From CAWFYI01 sp963820105 (GTDB taxonomy: Bacteria; Patescibacteriota; Saccharimonadia; Saccharimonadales; UBA4665), in the NCBI GenBank assembly GCA_963820105.1, contig CAWFYI010000001.1:186001-250000 (forward strand): a stretch of DNA of 64,000 nucleotides, in the 5' to 3' direction. A program made the position numbers and the translations under genes. The notes under the pieces are model-generated. The model worked only from the letters and a program-made list of their open reading frames with translations, made no database searches and was not told the origin of the DNA. This document shows positions 35,761-44,462 of the stretch, one piece after another (position 1 is the stretch's first letter; every line of letters begins with the position of its first letter).

Positions 35761-36610
35761 GGGCGACGCGTTTGAGGGCGGCTGGTATGGCTTCGATAAC
35801 GTCGCTGGCGACCATGCCGGCCTGGGTTTTTTCTTCAGATGCTATGTCGCCGGACAGCCCGTGCAGGTATACGCCGGTTTCCGCGGCCTCTTGCGGGTCT
35901 ATGCCCTGGGCGATGATGCCGGCGATCATGCCCGACAGAACGTCGCCGGTGCCGGCGGTGGCCAGGCCAGGGTTACCGGTAGTGTTCTCGTAGATTGAGC
36001 CGGTAGGACGGGCCACGTATGTCGGCTGTCCTTTTAACACGAGCGTAATGTCGTGATTTTCGGCGAATTCGGCGGCGACTGGCTTGAGTTCTGATCGCTC
36101 GCCGGGCAACTCCGAATTCAGCAGGCGCTGGAATTCGCCGGTGTGGGGCGTGAGTATGAGGGCCTTGGATGCCGAGCTGTCCAGGCGATCCAAGTGGCCG
36201 CGCATGATGCCGAAGGCTCCGCCGTCCAGGATGACCGGCAGCTTGATGCTGTCCAGCAGGCGCCCGACCAAAGCGCGTGCGCCGGTTGTTACGGCCATGC
36301 CGGGCCCGATCACGATTACGGACACCCTTCTGTCATTTACGAAACTCTCGATCTTGGCGGCTGCCTCGTCACCGCTTGCGGGCAGAGCCAGCGTCATGAT
36401 TTCCTTGACGCGTTTTTCCAGCTTGTCAGTCACTTTGCTGCCGGATGCTATCGTCACCAAGCCGGCCCCGGTTCTCAGCCCTGCCATGCCGGCAAGCAGC
36501 GGCGCCCCTACCATTCCCGGCGAGCCGCCTATTACCAGCACATGGCCGTATTTATATTTATGGCTGTCGAGCGGCCGCGCCAGAAGCTTTAAAAAAATGT
36601 CGGTGTTCAC
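35744..36610 (-). CDS. nnrD: ADP/ATP-dependent (S)-NAD(P)H-hydrate dehydratase
   Basis: 288 residues of the ribokinase-like NnrD family. Key segments are KYKYGHVLVIGGSPGMVGAP, a PGMAVTT segment, LILTPHTGEFQRL and the catalytic NPGLATAGTGDVLSGMIAG. It repairs damaged NAD(P)H hydrates. The epimerase domain (NnrE), often fused, is missing here. The C-terminus overlaps the start of mpg. Confidence 0.93.
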   Translation of the reverse strand: MNTDIFLKLLARPLDSHKYKYGHVLVIGGSPGMVGAPLLAGMAGLRTGAGLVTIASGSKVTDKLEKRVKEIMTLALPASGDEAAAKIESFVNDRRVSVIVIGPGMAVTTGARALVGRLLDSIKLPVILDGGAFGIMRGHLDRLDSSASKALILTPHTGEFQRLLNSELPGERSELKPVAAEFAENHDITLVLKGQPTYVARPTGSIYENTTGNPGLATAGTGDVLSGMIAGIIAQGIDPQEAAETGVYLHGLSGDIASEEKTQAGMVASDVIEAIPAALKRVAHAHES

Positions 36611-36740
36611 AACTAAATCATAACAAATCGCATAAGCGCTTAGACATACTAGTACGAATATTGCAAAATATGTATAATGTCGGCCATGAGGCGTATCTTA
36701 CCCGTTGTGGAGTTGCCGTCCCGCGGCGCAGTCGTATAAC

Positions 36741-37400
36741 TCACAAGGTGTCAGTTAAGCGGTAAGGGTCCTGTAGCTCCGTGAGTTCCGGGCTGACATT
36801 GTGCGCCTGCCTGTCGGCTTCTATCTGGGCCTTGACCTTGACCAGCGTATTCTCCAAGGGGCCGTTGTTATCGAATATCATGTGCGCGAACCGGCGCGCG
36901 GCCTTAGTTTCAGCATTGTGGTGCCGCATTCGTTCGTCAATGTCTTCCTGGGATTGGCCGCGGTCCTTCATGCGTTCTGGCAGCACGTCAGGCGAAGCGT
37001 CGATTTGATAGATCCGCGCGGCGGGGAAATGCCTGAGAGCGGCCGTCATAAATGCCGGCTTCAGCACCATTAAGGCCTCTATACCTTCGGGCGGCCTGCG
37101 TAAGAACGGCATGCCGTAACGGGCGCCGTACAAGGCCTTGTGATCTATGAAGCCGCCGATCCTTAGATGTTTGTCGAACTTTTCATCCGTGACGAAGTGG
37201 TGGTCGTAACTGGTATCGAGCTCTCCGTCTCGCGGCGGCCGGGTCGTCCAGGTGGGCGTGGCTTCTACGATACCGTCTTCGCACAGATTCCAGGCTATGG
37301 TCGATTTGCCGACGGCAGATGCGCCTATGAGCAGTATGACCATGGCGTCCGGTTGCAGGGCCTCGGCCGGATCCACTAGTGCCTCGTTATTTCCGCGCAC
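36741..37400 (-). CDS. gmk: Guanylate-kinase-like P-loop kinase
   Basis: 219 residues. Walker A is GASAVGKST, and TWTTRPPRDGE corresponds to the TTRxPRxGE substrate-binding motif of guanylate kinase, followed by a HHFVTDEKF segment like the YxFVsxexF motif. The LID arginines lie in PERMKDRGQSQEDIDERM. It probably phosphorylates GMP, fitting guaA elsewhere in the window, though the family diverges enough for another nucleotide. GTG at 37400 starts the longest form; an internal ATG at 37343 just before the P-loop is an alternative. Confidence 0.75.
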   Translation of the reverse strand: MRGNNEALVDPAEALQPDAMVILLIGASAVGKSTIAWNLCEDGIVEATPTWTTRPPRDGELDTSYDHHFVTDEKFDKHLRIGGFIDHKALYGARYGMPFLRRPPEGIEALMVLKPAFMTAALRHFPAARIYQIDASPDVLPERMKDRGQSQEDIDERMRHHNAETKAARRFAHMIFDNNGPLENTLVKVKAQIEADRQAHNVSPELTELQDPYRLTDTL

Positions 37401-37557
37401 CGAGAAGGCTCCAAACCCACTACAGGCGGCTCATATATAGCGGCTCCCAAACTGTTAGACATAAGCATTATGCCCAACTTTATAAAACTAATATTAAATA
37501 TTTATTAAATCTGTGGAGAATTCATGGATAGGGCCGGTATGCAAAGAGCGGGAAGGC

Positions 37558-38247
37558 CTAGATGACAGGATTGTCCGAAGGTGATGAAACGCCTTTTACT
37601 ACCAAGGTATCATGGTAACCGCTTCTGCCAAGGTTGGGGAAGCGCCCGGCGGTTATCTCCTGATCGAAACCGTCTATAAGGGATCCGACCACGGCTACTC
37701 CTTGTACGGACAACCATAAATCTCCCGGCATGCTCTGGACTGCCGGCGAGAAAACATCTTGCTCGCCGTCGGCTCCGATTTCGCGGCTTCCTACTTCTAC
37801 CACGCTATGATCATCAGGATCAGGACCGTTATGGATGACTACGTATAAGATGTCTGTCTCGTGGTCAGGGTCGCACGGCTCTTCTTCCTGTACGTTCTTG
37901 GCCACTCGGAACTGGGTGTTTCCGTCTACCTTTATAGGGCCGCTGCCTTTTTCTTCCAATTCCTGGGCGACGGCTTCCGTGCTGACATCGCGTATAGCGG
38001 CGATTTCTTCTATAGCAGCGCCCGCGCCTTGTTCGTATGCGTGCGCATCAAGTGCCATGGCATAGGAGCCTATACCTGTCAGAAAAAGTATCGAATGATT
38101 CCGCTCAAGGCGCCGGTCCAGTCTTTCTTCCTCATCGGCTACTTGTTCGCGAAGCCATTCTCCTTCTGCGGCAGAGGCAATGTCCATACACATCACATTA
38201 CCGGTTTGATTCCAGCGCAGTTCTCCAGGTTCGGGGGGCATTAACAT
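37558..38247 (-). CDS. Hypothetical protein
   Basis: 229 residues, acidic, no signal peptide, no family recognised. The N-terminal half is helical and charged (ADEEERLDRRLERN), the C-terminal half richer in beta-type segments (DILYVVIHNGPDPDDHSVVEVGS, GDLWLSVQGVAVVG). It looks like a soluble cytosolic protein. The flanks 37401-37557 and 38248-38411 are AT-rich and hold nothing recognisable beyond promoter-like sequence. Confidence 0.6.
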   Translation of the reverse strand: MLMPPEPGELRWNQTGNVMCMDIASAAEGEWLREQVADEEERLDRRLERNHSILFLTGIGSYAMALDAHAYEQGAGAAIEEIAAIRDVSTEAVAQELEEKGSGPIKVDGNTQFRVAKNVQEEEPCDPDHETDILYVVIHNGPDPDDHSVVEVGSREIGADGEQDVFSPAVQSMPGDLWLSVQGVAVVGSLIDGFDQEITAGRFPNLGRSGYHDTLVVKGVSSPSDNPVI

Positions 38248-38411
38248 GATCTGTCCTTCTTGTAGAAAATAACAATATTAAATCACCCAACTCATTGCTT
38301 AATTAATATGCAGTTTCAGAGTTGGATTGAACCCAATTCTCAGAGCATACAATATTTGCTATGCAAACGCAAGCACAAGCTTGCATTTTCAAGCAGCCTG
38401 CCTTGTTATTG

Positions 38412-38657
38412 CTAAACTTTGAGCCGGTTGTAGACCCAGGCGACGATCACGCCGCAGATGGCGCCGTCGACGAAGCCCCAGACCCCGCCAATCAGGCCGC
38501 CGATGAAGGTCGCGTCGTAGCCTCTGTAAAGCGAGCCCAGGACGGGTACGATCTTGTCGCCCCAGCCGATGGTGCCAGCCAGCCAGGCGATGAGTACTAC
38601 ATATACGCCCCAGCCTATACCGAGCCCAAGGGCAAGTTTCTTCATGTCTATTTTCAT
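38412..38657 (-). CDS. Small two-helix membrane protein (holin-like)
   Basis: 81 residues. Two helices, LALGLGIGWGVYVVLIAWLAG and FIGGLIGGVWGFVDGAICGVIVAWVY, with GFVDG between glycine-rich faces. Similar short proteins are labelled bacteriophage holin in databases although they occur as plain chromosomal genes; no lysis gene is near, so I would not assume that function. Confidence 0.65.
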   Translation of the reverse strand: MKIDMKKLALGLGIGWGVYVVLIAWLAGTIGWGDKIVPVLGSLYRGYDATFIGGLIGGVWGFVDGAICGVIVAWVYNRLKV

Positions 38658-38714
38658 GACTAAAACCTCATTATTATTTAATAATGCCTACGCTTATTTT
38701 AGCATCCCGCTGGT

Positions 38715-39806
38715 TCAGGGACGCTGAGGCGGGCCTTGGCCTTGCTGCCGGGCGCTGGCCACCGCGGTGCCGTGGAAACAGCCGACGGTGTAAGGGTATT
38801 CAAGCGTGGCGTCGTAGTGGTAGATGGTGGTCTCCTTGCCCTTCCACATGACCTGGCTTGTCCGTCCGTGGCAGACATCCAGGTCGGCGTTGGTCGGCAA
38901 GTTGCCTTTGGCGTCGCGCTCCACGTAGACGCCGTAGCCGTCCATGGCGTAACCGACCAGCGTTGAAGAGCCGGTGGCGGCATCGCGGATGCAGGACGGC
39001 ACGTTGTGGTAATGGTATTCTTCCTGGCCGTCAGGGTGGCCGTTGCATGAATCCTGGGTCTCGTGCGCCACGGCGTCGCGCCCGGCGGCATCAAGCCCGT
39101 TGAATAACAGCACGCCGTCGCTCAACACGCCGATTGTGCCCAGGGACGTACAGCCTGGGATAGCCGCGGCCTTTGGGTCCAGAGGCAGAGTGTAGCTAAG
39201 AGCATGCGTGGCTATATGGTTGGGGTTGGTATCGTACTGGTGCGCAGGGTCGCTAAAGGCGATTGGAAAGGTACCCGTGGGATAAGTTTCCGGCAAATCA
39301 TTGGTGGTGATGATGCGGTGGCTGCCGCTGACAGTGTTCGAATAAGTGGCAGCCGGCCAGTGTACCGAGCCCTGCACGGCGACCTTTGTCTTGGAGTTCC
39401 AAGTGTTGCTCGAGGCATCTATCCAGCCACCGCTATGTTGGGCACCTCCGCCCCTGAAGTTCGTGGTGCAGGAATCGATATAACCGGCTTGCGGCGTGGT
39501 GGCAACCTTGCCGTCGCCTAACGGGATAGCCGTAGGGTCGATGGTGCCCTTCCAGACGTTCGCATCGGACTGTGCGGACTTGGGGGTGGCAGCGGTCTCG
39601 TTCGTGGATGACACCGGCGTTGACCCATTGGAGCCATGTCCGAATAACAGATATCCGCCGATTGCGCCTATTATCAGTACACCTACGATGATAAGTACGG
39701 CCTTCTTGTGCCTGCGCAGATACGACTCCTTCGGCATGGGAGGCTCTTGTTTCGTTTCCTGAAGGTCTTCGCCCTCCGCGGTGTCCGTGGGCTGATCCGG
39801 ATGCAT
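38715..39806 (-). CDS. Exported YHYH-domain protein
   Basis: 363 residues. A signal anchor (KKAVLIIVGVLIIGAIGGYLLF) follows a charged N-terminus. The outer part contains the YHYH motif in GQEEYHYHNVPSCIRD and the downstream YAMDGYGVYVERDAKGN and ADLDVCHGRT segments typical of the domain. Several Cys suggest disulphides. The role of YHYH proteins is unknown; His clustering suggests metal binding. It stands alone on the minus strand. Confidence 0.85.
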   Translation of the reverse strand: MHPDQPTDTAEGEDLQETKQEPPMPKESYLRRHKKAVLIIVGVLIIGAIGGYLLFGHGSNGSTPVSSTNETAATPKSAQSDANVWKGTIDPTAIPLGDGKVATTPQAGYIDSCTTNFRGGGAQHSGGWIDASSNTWNSKTKVAVQGSVHWPAATYSNTVSGSHRIITTNDLPETYPTGTFPIAFSDPAHQYDTNPNHIATHALSYTLPLDPKAAAIPGCTSLGTIGVLSDGVLLFNGLDAAGRDAVAHETQDSCNGHPDGQEEYHYHNVPSCIRDAATGSSTLVGYAMDGYGVYVERDAKGNLPTNADLDVCHGRTSQVMWKGKETTIYHYDATLEYPYTVGCFHGTAVASARQQGQGPPQRP

Positions 39807-39891
39807 AATTTTATGTTAGCATACTGACGACATCAATCTGATGACGGCATCAATCTGATTAAGTCCCGCGCTGATTAAACCCCACGGTCTG

Positions 39892-40218
39892 CTAACCGTA
39901 TAACAGTACGCCGATTACTACGGATAGGTTAACGACTTCCCATAAGAAGAAGCTGATGATGATGTTCTTGTCCTTGTGCGCCAGACCGTAGAGTATCCAT
40001 GGGAAGGTGACGACGAATATAAGTATCCATGTCGCCAGCGACACGCCGGATGCTGACTTGGCGTGGAAGATGCTGTAGGTCTGCGGCAGAACGGTGAAAG
40101 GACCGATCACGCCCACTACGAAAGTCAGTTTATCGAGGAAGATTATATATGGTGTTTTGCGCTGGGGTTTTAGCTTTTGCTCGCGTTCATACTTATGGCG
40201 CAAGCCAAGGTAATGCAT
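39892..40218 (-). CDS. SemiSWEET/PQ-loop sugar transporter
   Basis: 108 residues, three membrane helices. LTFVVGVIGPFTVLPQTYSIF contains the PQ motif, followed by KSASGVSLATWILI, a pattern of bacterial SemiSWEETs. They dimerise to let sugars pass by facilitated diffusion, which suits an organism taking up host or environmental sugars. Confidence 0.88.
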   Translation of the reverse strand: MHYLGLRHKYEREQKLKPQRKTPYIIFLDKLTFVVGVIGPFTVLPQTYSIFHAKSASGVSLATWILIFVVTFPWILYGLAHKDKNIIISFFLWEVVNLSVVIGVLLYG

Positions 40219-40348
40219 ATTTTCACTATAGCATAAGCATTAAACGAGGTTTGACGCTCTTCATAGGGCATGTGGATATATACTTGCAAAGTAGCGGTCC
40301 GGTATTATAATTAGGCTTGGAACTATCATTTAAGGGGAGGTACGAGTT

Positions 40349-40891
40349 ATGGCTAGCTCGAACAACTTGGGAGTGGTGGATAAAAGCTATTATTACTGGC
40401 GTGGCGGCCTTGGGGTCCTGCTCGGCGTGTTAATCCTGGTGTGGCCCGGATTGACGGTGCTGACGTTGGTCACACTATTAAGCATCTGGCTATTGCTGGC
40501 CGGCGTGGTCAATGTGATTGACGGCGTGACCGGAGTCAAGAAGGGAGGTTACGGCTGGGCGGCATCGCTACTGGCCGGAATCTTTGAACTTGGCGTAGGT
40601 GCATACCTGGTACAGAGGCCTGCATTGGCGACTCTGACTATCATCACGTTGCTTGGCGCGGTCTTCGTGGTGCAAGGGTTTGTCTATCTGATGCGGACGT
40701 TCAGCCAGAAGTCGTCTACCAGCAACCATAGGTTGCTGTCGCTGATCTTCGCCGCGTTGTCATTCGCGGCAGGCGTATGGCTGTGGCGCTATCCGTTCCA
40801 TGGCAGTCTGGCCTTCGTGTGGCTAATCGGCCTTTACACGATCGCATCGGGCGCATTGCTCATCGCCATCGGTTCCGAAGCCAAAGACTAA
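40349..40891 (+). CDS. HdeD/DUF308-family membrane protein
   Basis: 180 residues, six helices with the internal repeat of the DUF308 family: YYWRGGLGVLLGVLILVWPG, then WAASLLAGIFELGVGAYLVQRP. HdeD takes part in acid resistance in E. coli; the function here is unproven. It has a strong ribosome-binding site (AGGGGAGG) and a TATAAT about 40 nt upstream. Confidence 0.88.
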   Translation: MASSNNLGVVDKSYYYWRGGLGVLLGVLILVWPGLTVLTLVTLLSIWLLLAGVVNVIDGVTGVKKGGYGWAASLLAGIFELGVGAYLVQRPALATLTIITLLGAVFVVQGFVYLMRTFSQKSSTSNHRLLSLIFAALSFAAGVWLWRYPFHGSLAFVWLIGLYTIASGALLIAIGSEAKD

Positions 40892-40960
40892 GTACGCGTA
40901 CTGTTCAATTCTTTGCGTAGCTGAAACCAAGCTAGGCCTCAGCGTGCTAGTATTACAGAC

Positions 40961-41605
40961 ATGCATGCGGTGATATTCACAGGTGGCATATTACGCCCGG
41001 GTAAGCCAGTGGAAGAAGCCTTGGCATCATCCGGCATGATTATAGCCGCCGACAGCGGCGCGGCTACCGCCCTTGATTTCCAGGTCACGCCATCCGTGGT
41101 GATTGGCGACTTCGATTCCTTGGATGCGAAGGCCAAGAAAATTTTAGAGGCCAAGGGTGTCCAGTTCATCGTCCATGACAGCGACAAGGAACATACGGAC
41201 ACCGAACTGGCCGTGGACTACGCAGTCAAGAACCATGCCACCAAGATAACCATACTTGGCGGCCTGGAGGGTGATAGGATCGACCATGTGCTGGCTAACG
41301 TGTTTTCCGTAGCCGGCGTGAAAGTGCCGGTCAGTTTCGTCAGCGGTTCCACAGAGGCTTGGACCATCAAGGGTCCGGGCATGGCCCGCCTAAACGGGCA
41401 CGCCGGCGATCTGGTGTCGCTCATACCCCTTACGCCCCGGGCTACCGGCATAAGTACGTCCGGGCTGCAATATTCACTTGATGGCGGAAGCTTGGCCATG
41501 GACCGGTCGCAGGGAGTAAGCAACGTTATGACGCGAACGAAGGCCAAGGTAAGCCTGGGGAAAGGGACCTTGCTGATTGTTCATCACCATCTCCGCCAAG
41601 CATAG
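40961..41605 (+). CDS. thiN: Thiamine pyrophosphokinase
   Basis: 214 residues. VVIGDFDSLD, DKEHTDTELAVDYA and GGLEGDRIDHVLANV are the TPK catalytic motifs, and a C-terminal thiamine-binding domain contains GTLLIVHH. It converts thiamine to thiamine diphosphate, suggesting thiamine uptake instead of synthesis. Its 3' end overlaps the convergent HD-domain gene by 80 nt, an unusually long overlap. A TAGTAT box lies 7 nt before the ATG. Confidence 0.92.
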   Translation: MHAVIFTGGILRPGKPVEEALASSGMIIAADSGAATALDFQVTPSVVIGDFDSLDAKAKKILEAKGVQFIVHDSDKEHTDTELAVDYAVKNHATKITILGGLEGDRIDHVLANVFSVAGVKVPVSFVSGSTEAWTIKGPGMARLNGHAGDLVSLIPLTPRATGISTSGLQYSLDGGSLAMDRSQGVSNVMTRTKAKVSLGKGTLLIVHHHLRQA

Positions 41606-42137
41606 CCTGGGCCCGGGCCGCCTGCTCGCCTACGAACTTTGACCATGCCGGATGCTGGTTCATCCGGCGTAAATGCCGCTCCAAGAAGACGATGTTACCG
41701 GCATATTTGCGCATACAGATCTGGCGCTCCTCGGCGCCCATTCTGGATGCGCGGTCAATAGCCGCATCCAGGTTAACATCGGAATCAACCACCTTCAGCC
41801 TACCGGTTTGCGGGTCGTTAGCCACCTTTCCCATGTTTTCTTGGTGGGTCTGGCCCGGCCACATCGTTAATAGGCCGACACCGGCGACCACACGTGGCGG
41901 GACGCCGCGCTCTTCCAGGTCATCCAAAGTCTCGCCGGTGTCCTCGACAGCGTCGTGCAGCCAAAAGATCGCTTCATCTTCCGGGGTGCCTCCAAGACCC
42001 CGTATGATCTTTACGCCCGGCTCCAGATGATAGTCTACGAAGTCAAAATCTGTACTGTAATAACGCTGGCCCGCGTGCAACTCACGCGCCAGAGCCTCGG
42101 CGTGGCCCGCGACCGCTTGTCCGTTTGGTGTTGCCAT
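41526..42137 (-). CDS. HD-domain hydrolase, RelA/SpoT-hydrolase-like
   Basis: 203 residues. The arrangement HAGQRYYSTDFDFVDYHLEPG then WLHDAVEDTGETLDDLEERG matches HD enzymes of the SpoT/MESH1 type, with the HD pair intact and a later ENMGKVANDPQTGRLKVVDSDVNLD segment holding the distal Asp. It may hydrolyse (p)ppGpp or another nucleotide. The last 26 codons lie antisense to the end of thiN and may be a non-essential tail. Confidence 0.75.
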   Translation of the reverse strand: MATPNGQAVAGHAEALARELHAGQRYYSTDFDFVDYHLEPGVKIIRGLGGTPEDEAIFWLHDAVEDTGETLDDLEERGVPPRVVAGVGLLTMWPGQTHQENMGKVANDPQTGRLKVVDSDVNLDAAIDRASRMGAEERQICMRKYAGNIVFLERHLRRMNQHPAWSKFVGEQAARAQAMLGGDGDEQSARSLSPGLPWPSFAS

Positions 42138-42169
42138 AGATAACTATTATAGCTGAAGAGCGGCTAGGT

Positions 42170-43594
42170 CTAGAACTGGTTCCACAGGTGCTGGTTGGTG
42201 ATTTCGTGGTGGTATAGCACCTCTGCTTCTTTGATGGCGTTGCCTAGTTCGCGCGGGTTGCGATTGCTAACTTCCTGTTTGAGGCTGACGTATTTCTCTT
42301 TTGGCGAATCACCCAGCACACTCGTCATATAATTGCTGGCTTTGAAGATCCTGAGCGATTCATTGATGGTGCCGGGCAGGAAACGCACGCGCGGCCGCTT
42401 ACTGCTATCGCGAGTACCGGGGGTGATGTCCTCCAGACCGGTTTTCAAGATCGCGTAAAGGGCTATGTAGGGATTGGTGTCGGGCGAAACCGAGCGGATC
42501 TCAATCCTCGCGCTTCTTTCGTTGCCAAGCGGTATCCTGATCATGGAGCCGCGATCATTGGCCGAAACTTTAATCTGGTTCGGAGCCTCAAAGTTAGGAT
42601 CCAGCCGCCGGTACGAGTTGACGCTGGAGTTGATTAGCAGGCAAAGCTCCGGAGCGCGGTGCAAGATCTTCTCGACGAAGTTCCATCCGGTCTTGGACAG
42701 GCCGTCAACGCCCTTCTTGTCGTAAAACAGATTCTTGCCGTTTTTGGTCAAAGAAAAGTTGGTGTGCATGCCGTTGCCGTTGATGCCCTGTATGGGCTTT
42801 GGCAGGAAGCTGGCCGTCATGCCCATGCTATTTGCAATCTGTCGGCAGGTTAGTTTGTACAACTGTATCTGGTCGCAGGCCCGTACGATATCGGTGTACG
42901 AGTAATTGATCTCGAACTGCGACACCGCGACTTCGGGGTGGTCCTTCTCATTCCTGAAGCCCATCGCCCTTAGCGCGTCAGCGGTGGCATCTATGAACTG
43001 GCGAAGCTTATCCAGGGGCAGGGTGTGGTAGTAGCCGCCTGTCGTGACCATCCGAAAGCCGTCTTTGGAGCTATAGTTTTGTTCGGAGTCGATTTCTTCG
43101 AACACGAAACCCTCAAGCTCCGGGGCCATATAGGCCTGTAGGCCGTCCTTGGCTTTTATCTTGTCGGCGTATTCCTGCAGGCGGACGCGGAAATCTGACT
43201 CAAAGGGACTAAGGTCGCGGTTGCGGATGTTCGCGAACACCAGGACTTTGCCGGGTCCGAAGACGTCCGACGGCAGGTAAGTTATGCTGGTCCAGTCCAC
43301 GGCCAGCCGCAGGTCTGATTCGCTGAGTTCGCTGAAGCCGTTGATAGACGAGCCGTCAAAAGTTAAGTTGCTGAGCGAAGCCAACAGGAACTTTTTATCA
43401 TAATCCAGCATGTGCAGCCGGCCCTCCAGATCCGAGAAGCACAGCGTCACGGCTTTTATGCGTTTTTCGGCGGCCAGGTACTTGGTGTGCGCGGCTTCGG
43501 CCTTTTTGGGATCGGTGATCTTACGGGCTTTGAGGTTCAGTGTCTCGAGCTGGTCATATGGCAGATCTAAGAAGTTTTTTAACGTCGTGTCCAT
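42170..43594 (-). CDS. glnA: Glutamine synthetase type I
   Basis: 474 residues from the ATG at 43594, preferred over an upstream codon because AGGGGAG lies 5 nt before it. Signatures are SINGFSELSESDLRL, MAPELEGFVFEE, NGNGMHTNFSL, NDRGSMIRIP and RIEIRSVSPDTNPYIAL. It makes glutamine from glutamate, ammonia and ATP. No clear adenylylation-loop Tyr was identified. The promoter region carries two inverted repeats. The tRNA-Gln gene lies 3 kb away on the same strand. Confidence 0.94.
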   Translation of the reverse strand: MDTTLKNFLDLPYDQLETLNLKARKITDPKKAEAAHTKYLAAEKRIKAVTLCFSDLEGRLHMLDYDKKFLLASLSNLTFDGSSINGFSELSESDLRLAVDWTSITYLPSDVFGPGKVLVFANIRNRDLSPFESDFRVRLQEYADKIKAKDGLQAYMAPELEGFVFEEIDSEQNYSSKDGFRMVTTGGYYHTLPLDKLRQFIDATADALRAMGFRNEKDHPEVAVSQFEINYSYTDIVRACDQIQLYKLTCRQIANSMGMTASFLPKPIQGINGNGMHTNFSLTKNGKNLFYDKKGVDGLSKTGWNFVEKILHRAPELCLLINSSVNSYRRLDPNFEAPNQIKVSANDRGSMIRIPLGNERSARIEIRSVSPDTNPYIALYAILKTGLEDITPGTRDSSKRPRVRFLPGTINESLRIFKASNYMTSVLGDSPKEKYVSLKQEVSNRNPRELGNAIKEAEVLYHHEITNQHLWNQF

Positions 43595-43640
43595 AGCTTC
43601 TCCCCTCAATAAAGCTTGTATTACCTAAATAATACGCCGC

Positions 43641-43692
43641 TCTATGTTAAAAACATAGAAAATTAGCATAATTGTGATAAAAATTACGCTAA
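43641..43692. promoter_or_regulatory. Two inverted repeats upstream of glnA
   Basis: TCTATGTT-AAA-AACATAGA (43641-43659) is a perfect 8+3+8 palindrome. TTAGCATAATT and AATTACGCTAA (43663-43673 and 43682-43692) form a second with 10 of 11 positions paired. They sit 47-98 nt before the glnA start and look like nitrogen-control operators. The first includes a TGT-ACA core but not the full GlnR spacing. Confidence 0.5.
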
Positions 43693-43745
43693 AATTATAA
43701 GCATAAGAATAATCGTGGCTGAGCATCGTCGGTAATGTTAGAAGC

Positions 43746-44243
43746 TTACCTACGGACGGGATCTGAAAGAACTACGTTTAAAAACCATAGTCCTCCCAGC
43801 AGTAGAATTGCTATAAGCAAGCCAACAAATATCCAATTGTTTCGTTTGGTTTGTGACTGATCAATCGTTGCGTCCCATGCAAGTTTAGGAATCGCAGCAA
43901 AAATAATTAGGCTTAATGGGTTTAGGTATATGAAGGCAAAGTTAAATGTTGCCACACAGAATAGCGCAAAGGTTGAGTAGAAGACAAACAGCCTTTTTGC
44001 TAAGCGCTTCCGAAGTGCTTTGCTCATCTTGTTGTTTATCTGTACGAGCAGGGCAGAAAATATACCCGCACTAAAGATGATTACGATAATTGATTCGATA
44101 CTATACACAAGCCCATCGAAATCTTCATGTCCAGAAAAATTTCCATATGTTATTTTCATTGCAGTCAGAAAGAATAAGACACCTATGCCTAGTGCTATAC
44201 CAGAAGCTATTAACCACAGAAGATACAGTCTGCGCAGTGACAT
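43746..44243 (-). CDS. Four-helix membrane protein in a tRNA-Gln cassette
   Basis: 165 residues, four hydrophobic helices (LYLLWLIASGIALGIGVLFFL, LVYSIESIIVIIFSAGIFSALLV, FVFYSTFALFCVATFNFAFIYL, WIFVGLLIAILLLGGLWFL). AT-rich codons set it apart from glnA next door. No family recognised. It lies between the tRNA-like end at 43711 and the tRNA-Gln 3' half at 44338. Confidence 0.65.
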   Translation of the reverse strand: MSLRRLYLLWLIASGIALGIGVLFFLTAMKITYGNFSGHEDFDGLVYSIESIIVIIFSAGIFSALLVQINNKMSKALRKRLAKRLFVFYSTFALFCVATFNFAFIYLNPLSLIIFAAIPKLAWDATIDQSQTKRNNWIFVGLLIAILLLGGLWFLNVVLSDPVRR

Positions 44244-44266
44244 AACTTTAACTATAACAAAATAAA

Positions 44267-44288
44267 AAAGGCTTCGAGTGAAGCCTTT
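44267..44288 (-). terminator. Terminator after the displaced tRNA-Gln 3' half
   Basis: AAAGGCTTC and GAAGCCTTT form a 9-bp stem with a GAGT-type loop. On the minus strand it is followed by TTTTTT. It probably ended the original tRNA-Gln transcript before the insertion. Confidence 0.75.
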
Positions 44289-44337
44289 GGTTCTAACGTT
44301 CCGCTTGGCCTAACAAAAATAACAGATATAAAATGAC

Positions 44338-44390
44338 TGGCTGGGGGTGCAGGATTCGAACCTGCGATCACGGGACCAGAACCCATTGCC
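44338..44390 (-). pseudogene. tRNA-Gln (CTG) 3' half, displaced copy
   Basis: From the anticodon stem to CCA it matches the intact tRNA-Gln at 46486-46559 with three differences, including the CTG anticodon, the T-arm and encoded CCA. The 5' half does not continue: sequence beyond 44390 cannot pair with the acceptor strand ACCCCCA. It fits an attachment-site remnant pushed away from the tRNA 5' half by an insertion. Confidence 0.8.
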
Positions 44391-44462
44391 CCGGTGCAAC
44401 CTAAACCGTTGACTATATGAATAGTTCATGTTATCATACACTTAATCAGATAGGAGTTGGAA

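Noticed and set aside
36686..36739. 17-codon frame 7 nt after a TATAAT
   Set aside because: Too short and without composition support; could be promoter-like sequence only, though it matches the leaderless pattern.
38412..38657. Prophage holin
   Set aside because: No lysin, structural or integrase genes nearby; two-helix proteins of this type are widespread outside phage.
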